Assembly (NCBI GenBank): GCA_927910985.1
Contig: CAKMOP010000029.1
Span: 1-8,895 of the forward strand
Length of the DNA: 8,895 nucleotides
From: an uncultured Porphyromonas sp.
Lineage (GTDB): Bacteria; Bacteroidota; Bacteroidia; Bacteroidales; Porphyromonadaceae
Reading direction: 5' to 3'
Every line of letters begins with the position of its first letter. The first letter of the stretch is position 1. The position numbers and the translations under genes are program-made. Below, in pieces: positions 6,108-8,895 of this stretch. The notes under the pieces are model-generated. The model did no database searches. It was not told where the DNA came from and worked only from the letters and a program-made list of their open reading frames with translations.

Positions 6108-6261
6108 CAATAGATTATGCCGCAATGGACAATAGAGCTTCTTCGGTGAAGCTATATTGCTCGGTGGTCGAAGCAATATAGGTTGCAAATCCGACCAATA
6201 TAGGTCAGCTTTGCGACCAATATAGCTTTGCTTGGTGAGCAATATAGGTTTGTTCGTCCTA
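6108..6261. repeat. Ladder of seven CAATATAG-type words at exact 22-bp pitch
   Basis: The words start at 6108 (CAATAGAT), 6130 (CAATAGAG), 6152 (CTATATTG, the reverse complement of the consensus), 6174, 6196, 6218 and 6240 (all CAATATAG). Every step is exactly 22 bp. The intervening 14 bases differ from unit to unit. In the five inner spacers the first and last bases are always complementary (C-G, C-G, G-C, G-C, C-G), and the second and second-to-last are always T and A, so each spacer and its flanking words form a dyad. The best is CTATATTGCT (6152-6161) with AGCAATATAG (6172-6181), 10 bp perfect; AGCTTC/GAAGCT (6136-6141 with 6148-6153) gives 6 bp. A 22-bp pitch is about two helical turns and is not a multiple of three, so this is a protein-binding or RNA-structure array rather than a coding repeat. 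The spacers are far too short for CRISPR. Confidence 0.85.
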
Positions 6262-6535
6262 CAAATGGACGTGTCCCGCAGGGCTATGGCGAGGAGCTGG
6301 ATATGTAGCTAAAGAAGCCATTAGAATATAAGCTGATGCCTCTCTTGAGTTGTCGAAGGAATAGGGGCGGATATCTACTTGTACGATCCTTTGCCATGGT
6401 ATCTTACTTTATTTAGCCTCATCTCTCCCTCAGCTGAAGAGGACTATCGTCACGGAATATAGGCTTATTCTCCCTCACGCGAAGTAGGGCGGTCGGGCTA
6501 ATGTATCGAGATGGGTGCGCTTTTCTTCTGCCTTT

Positions 6536-6567
6536 TTTGTACATTCGCTAAGGAGTCGATAGCTATT
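6536..6567 (+). promoter_or_regulatory. Weak candidate promoter for cdd-ppk
   Basis: TTTG (6536-6539) at the end of a T-run could serve as the -33 element. Twenty bases later TAGCTATT (6560-6567) only partly matches TAnnTTTG. Initiation would fall near 6572-6576, about 30 bases before the cdd start codon. The spacing is right but the -7 match is poor. Confidence 0.25.
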
Positions 6568-6603
6568 CTTTCGATTCATACCTTCCTACTATATCCCGCT
6601 TAA

Positions 6604-7071
6604 ATGGAGCAATTATTCACGATACCCTATAAGACGCTCAGTCGCTCAGAGCTCTCAAGTCAAGACCTTCAGCTGGAGGAGCGCGCACTCGAAGCGGCTC
6701 AGAAGGCTTATGCCCCCTATAGTCACTTCCAGGTGGGAGCGGCGGTCTTACTTGCTAATGGAGAGATCGTCATGGGCTCTAACCAAGAGAATGCCGCTTA
6801 TCCTTCGGGTACTTGTGCGGAGCGTACGGCTCTCTTTTGGGCTGCTGCACAGTGGCCTAAAGTGGCTGTCGAGCGTCTGGCTATCGTTGCTATCAATGCC
6901 TCTGGTCGTGTCCCCTTCATCTCTCCCTGCGGAAGCTGTCGGCAGGTGATTATGGAGACGGCGACACGCTTCCATCCATTTCCTATCCTGCTGATGGGAC
7001 AGGAGCAGACGATCCTCTTGGAGGATTGTCGCTATCTCCTTCCCTTTGGCTTTGACGGTAGCGCACTTTAG
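6604..7071 (+). CDS. cdd: Cytidine deaminase
   Basis: A 155-residue zinc enzyme that hydrolytically deaminates cytidine and deoxycytidine to uridine and deoxyuridine in pyrimidine salvage, in the cytosol. YAPYSHFQVGAAV (36-48) is the usual substrate-loop start. NQEN (60-63) binds the ribose. TCAERTA (70-76) supplies the zinc ligand Cys71 and the proton-shuttling Glu73. PCGSC (108-112) supplies the zinc ligands Cys109 and Cys112. Three cysteine ligands and about 150 residues point to the small homotetrameric class rather than the dimeric E. coli class. About 20 extra residues precede the core compared with the shortest family members. The start follows an in-frame-independent TAA at 6601-6603. 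The ppk gene begins 15 bp after the stop, so the two are probably co-transcribed, with no pathway link that I know. Confidence 0.96.
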   Translation: MEQLFTIPYKTLSRSELSSQDLQLEERALEAAQKAYAPYSHFQVGAAVLLANGEIVMGSNQENAAYPSGTCAERTALFWAAAQWPKVAVERLAIVAINASGRVPFISPCGSCRQVIMETATRFHPFPILLMGQEQTILLEDCRYLLPFGFDGSAL

Positions 7072-7086
7072 CCTATTTATACTACT

Positions 7087-8895
7087 ATGCCACAACGCCA
7101 GCACCGTGGGCAGATGCCCTATATCGAGCGTGATACGAGCTGGATGTACTTCAATAAGCGCATCCTACTGGAGGCTATGCGCCCTGATCTACCGCTATTG
7201 GAGCGGTTCAACTATTTGGGGATTTACTCAAATAACCTTGATGAGTTCTTCCGAGTGCGCGTTGCCTCCCTGCGCCGGCTTGTTGACTCAGCAGAAGATC
7301 TTCTTCCCGCCGAGCGTAAGAAGGCTAAGGAGACCCTACGCACCATCCTTCGTCTGAATCGGGAGTATTCACAGCTCTTTGATGAGACCTTCGCTCAGCT
7401 CGTCCGCGAACTCAAGGTCGCTCATATCCATATTATTAATGAGCAAGAGCTGACTACCAGCCAGGAGGATGAAGTTCTCTCCTTCTTTATGGAGCGGATC
7501 AACGGCTTTACCAATCCGATCTTCATCAATAGCCCTACGTTTAGCCCCGAGCGACATCTCAAGGAGGCTCTATACTTGGCTGTCGTACTATGGCATAGCC
7601 AGGATGAAGCAGAGTCGGAGCACGAGGTGGCACTCTTAGAAGTCCCCGTGCGTGAGTTGGGACGCTTCTTCCGACTTCGAGACGAGGGAGGGGAGAGCTA
7701 CCTGATGTTCCTCGATGATGTGATACGCTACTGCCTTCCTTACATCTTCATTGGTCGGGAATACGTGCAGTATGAGGCCTATACGTTCAAGTTTACGAAG
7801 GATGCTGAGTTCGAAATCGAGCAAGACCTTCGCTCAAGTGTCATCGAAAAGGTCTCGAGGGGAGTCAAGCGCCGTAAGCGAGGCGAACCTGTACGGGTGG
7901 TCTATGACCAAGCTCTCTCCTCGGAGATCCTGCGTAAGCTCAGCGATATGGCCGAGCTCAACTTCCGTGATACGCGTATCGGTGGAGGCCGCTACCACAA
8001 TATGAGAGACCTGATGGATCTCCCCGATTGTGGTCGCAAGGGGCTTCGCTTCCCGAAGCAGCCACCGCTTCAGATGGACGAATTCCATTATACGCAGAGC
8101 CTTATCAATCAGATCCTCCAGCAGGATCGCTGCCTACACTTCCCTTATTATAGCTTCGACCACTTCTTGCGCTTGCTACAGGAAGCTGCTATTAGTGAAG
8201 ATGTCACGGAGATACGTATTTCCCTATATCGTATAGCTCAAAACTCCAAGGTCATCAAAGCTCTTACCACGGCTGCTCAGAACGGTAAGCGGGTCACTGC
8301 TGTAGTCGAACTCTTAGCCCGCTTCGATGAGCAGTCGAATATCAACTGGGGGAAGAAGATGCAGGATGCTGGGATCAATGTAGTCGTCGGGCACGAGAAG
8401 CTCAAGGTACACTCTAAGCTCGTATACATTGAGACCAAGCGAGGGGCAATCGCTTGCATAGGGTCGGGCAACCTGCACGAAGGTACGGCACGCCTCTATA
8501 CAGACCTGATGCTGATGACCTCGCATAAGGGAATTGTACGTGATGTGATGCAGGTCTTTGATTTCATCGAGCGTCCCTTCATCGTGCCGCACTTCCACCA
8601 TCTGCTGGTCGCACCCAATGGGATGCGACAGCCTTTGTACAACCTGATCAACAAGGAAATTCGCTTGGCCAAAGCAGGCAAGGATGCCTTCATCCGTCTT
8701 AAACTTAATCATATCGTGGATGAGAAGATGGTGGCCAAGCTCTATGAAGCAGTCACCGCTGGGGTGCGTGTTGAGCTCTGTCTGCGTGGCAACTGCTCGC
8801 TGCTACCAGGTGTGCCCGGATACAGCGAAGGGCTATTTATCAATGCCATCATCTCGCGCTATCTCGAGCATTCCCGCATCTATGTCTTCGGAGGT
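7087..8895 (+). CDS. ppk: Polyphosphate kinase 1, 3' end beyond the window
   Basis: The open frame runs 603 codons from ATG at 7087 to the window edge. PPK1 reversibly transfers the gamma phosphate of ATP onto a polyphosphate chain through a phosphohistidine; it acts as an oligomer, often at the membrane, and supports stress survival. YIERDTSWMYFNKRILLEA (12-30) starts the N domain, NNLDEFFRVRVASL (53-66) follows, and the head domain extends to about 320. In the C1 domain, SLYRIA with Arg382 and ARFDEQ with Arg412 match the magnesium- and phosphate-binding arginines R375 and R405 of E. coli. KVHSK holds His442, the phosphorylated histidine (E. coli H435), with spacing of 30 residues preserved at each step. 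LEHSRIYVF near the end holds His595 (E. coli H592). The position equal to E. coli H454 is Cys457. Roughly 85-100 C-terminal residues are missing. M10 (7114) is an alternative start. Confidence 0.97.
   Translation, partial: MPQRQHRGQMPYIERDTSWMYFNKRILLEAMRPDLPLLERFNYLGIYSNNLDEFFRVRVASLRRLVDSAEDLLPAERKKAKETLRTILRLNREYSQLFDETFAQLVRELKVAHIHIINEQELTTSQEDEVLSFFMERINGFTNPIFINSPTFSPERHLKEALYLAVVLWHSQDEAESEHEVALLEVPVRELGRFFRLRDEGGESYLMFLDDVIRYCLPYIFIGREYVQYEAYTFKFTKDAEFEIEQDLRSSVIEKVSRGVKRRKRGEPVRVVYDQALSSEILRKLSDMAELNFRDTRIGGGRYHNMRDLMDLPDCGRKGLRFPKQPPLQMDEFHYTQSLINQILQQDRCLHFPYYSFDHFLRLLQEAAISEDVTEIRISLYRIAQNSKVIKALTTAAQNGKRVTAVVELLARFDEQSNINWGKKMQDAGINVVVGHEKLKVHSKLVYIETKRGAIACIGSGNLHEGTARLYTDLMLMTSHKGIVRDVMQVFDFIERPFIVPHFHHLLVAPNGMRQPLYNLINKEIRLAKAGKDAFIRLKLNHIVDEKMVAKLYEAVTAGVRVELCLRGNCSLLPGVPGYSEGLFINAIISRYLEHSRIYVFGG

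Larger units (their letters stand above)
5876..6603. other. 728-bp divergent intergenic region
   Basis: This gap separates the minus-strand acetyltransferase operon from the plus-strand cdd-ppk pair. From left to right it holds the operon promoter word and palindrome (5900-5924), competing inverted repeats (5963-6070), the 22-bp ladder (6108-6261), a small dyad CGTCC/GGACG (6255-6259 with 6267-6271), and a stretch (6285-6530) with no clear feature. In that last stretch TCTCCCTCA occurs at 6424-6432 and again at 6469-6477, each followed three bases later by GAAG. A weak promoter for cdd is the final item. I see no tRNA-like fold, no convincing protein-coding frame and no insertion-sequence ends. 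Confidence 0.7.

Noticed and set aside
5234..6181. A 315-codon open frame on the plus strand running from inside the acetyltransferase gene into the divergent gap
   Set aside because: Most of it is the antisense of a well-supported GNAT gene, its product shows no recognisable motif, and its end reads through the palindrome and the 22-bp ladder. It is a shadow frame.
6108..6261. CRISPR array
   Set aside because: The repeated word is only 8 bp and the spacers are 14 bp, far below known repeat and spacer sizes, and no cas gene is present.
6108..6261. Plasmid-type iteron origin
   Set aside because: The unit length fits, but more than half of each unit is not conserved, and there is no Rep or partition gene. 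The setting is chromosomal housekeeping. It is kept only as an analogy.
5876..6603. tRNA or SRP RNA gene in the large gap
   Set aside because: I found no TTCGAnnCC-type T-loop with a matching acceptor stem, and no SRP RNA-like tetraloop helix. The long gap is better described by the repeats.

Overview
The window reads as ordinary chromosome of a member of the Bacteroidota, probably a Bacteroidales species of the Porphyromonas type. This is inferred from gene content and style: a secreted GH92 mannosidase, a PPK1 with a Bacteroidales-like active-site text, little Shine-Dalgarno sequence, and -7 promoter words of the Bacteroidota form TAnnTTTG upstream of two genes. I could not run a search, so the genus is a guess. 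No phage, insertion sequence, CRISPR array, tRNA or rRNA was seen.

Layout. Positions 118-5875 hold five genes on the minus strand. In transcription order they are a tandem-GNAT-like acetyltransferase (5875-4748), panD (4742-4392), ffh (4389-3040), a secreted GH92 alpha-mannosidase (2893-587) and an HU-family DNA-binding protein (393-118). The first three are separated by 5 and 2 bp and look like one operon. The GH92 gene follows after 146 bp that contain a 14-bp inverted repeat. The HU gene has its own promoter-like sequence and ends in a near-ideal 17-bp hairpin. Positions 6604-8895 hold two plus-strand genes: cytidine deaminase and, 15 bp later, polyphosphate kinase 1, which runs off the window end with roughly 85-100 residues missing.

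The 728-bp divergent gap between the acetyltransferase and the deaminase (5876-6603) is the unusual part. It contains a 17-bp palindrome next to a -7 promoter word, a cluster of mutually exclusive inverted repeats (5963-6070), and a ladder of seven copies of an 8-bp word related to CAATATAG. The seven copies sit at exactly 22-bp pitch (6108-6247). Their spacers differ, but the spacer ends co-vary so that each interval between neighbouring words can form a dyad. The pitch is not a multiple of three, so this is not a coding repeat, and it fits no standard element I can name with confidence.

Functionally the genes are housekeeping: nucleoid structure (HU), membrane protein targeting (Ffh), beta-alanine and hence pantothenate/CoA supply (PanD), pyrimidine salvage (Cdd) and polyphosphate storage and stress response (PPK1). 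The GH92 enzyme adds host- or yeast-mannoglycan degradation in the periplasm.
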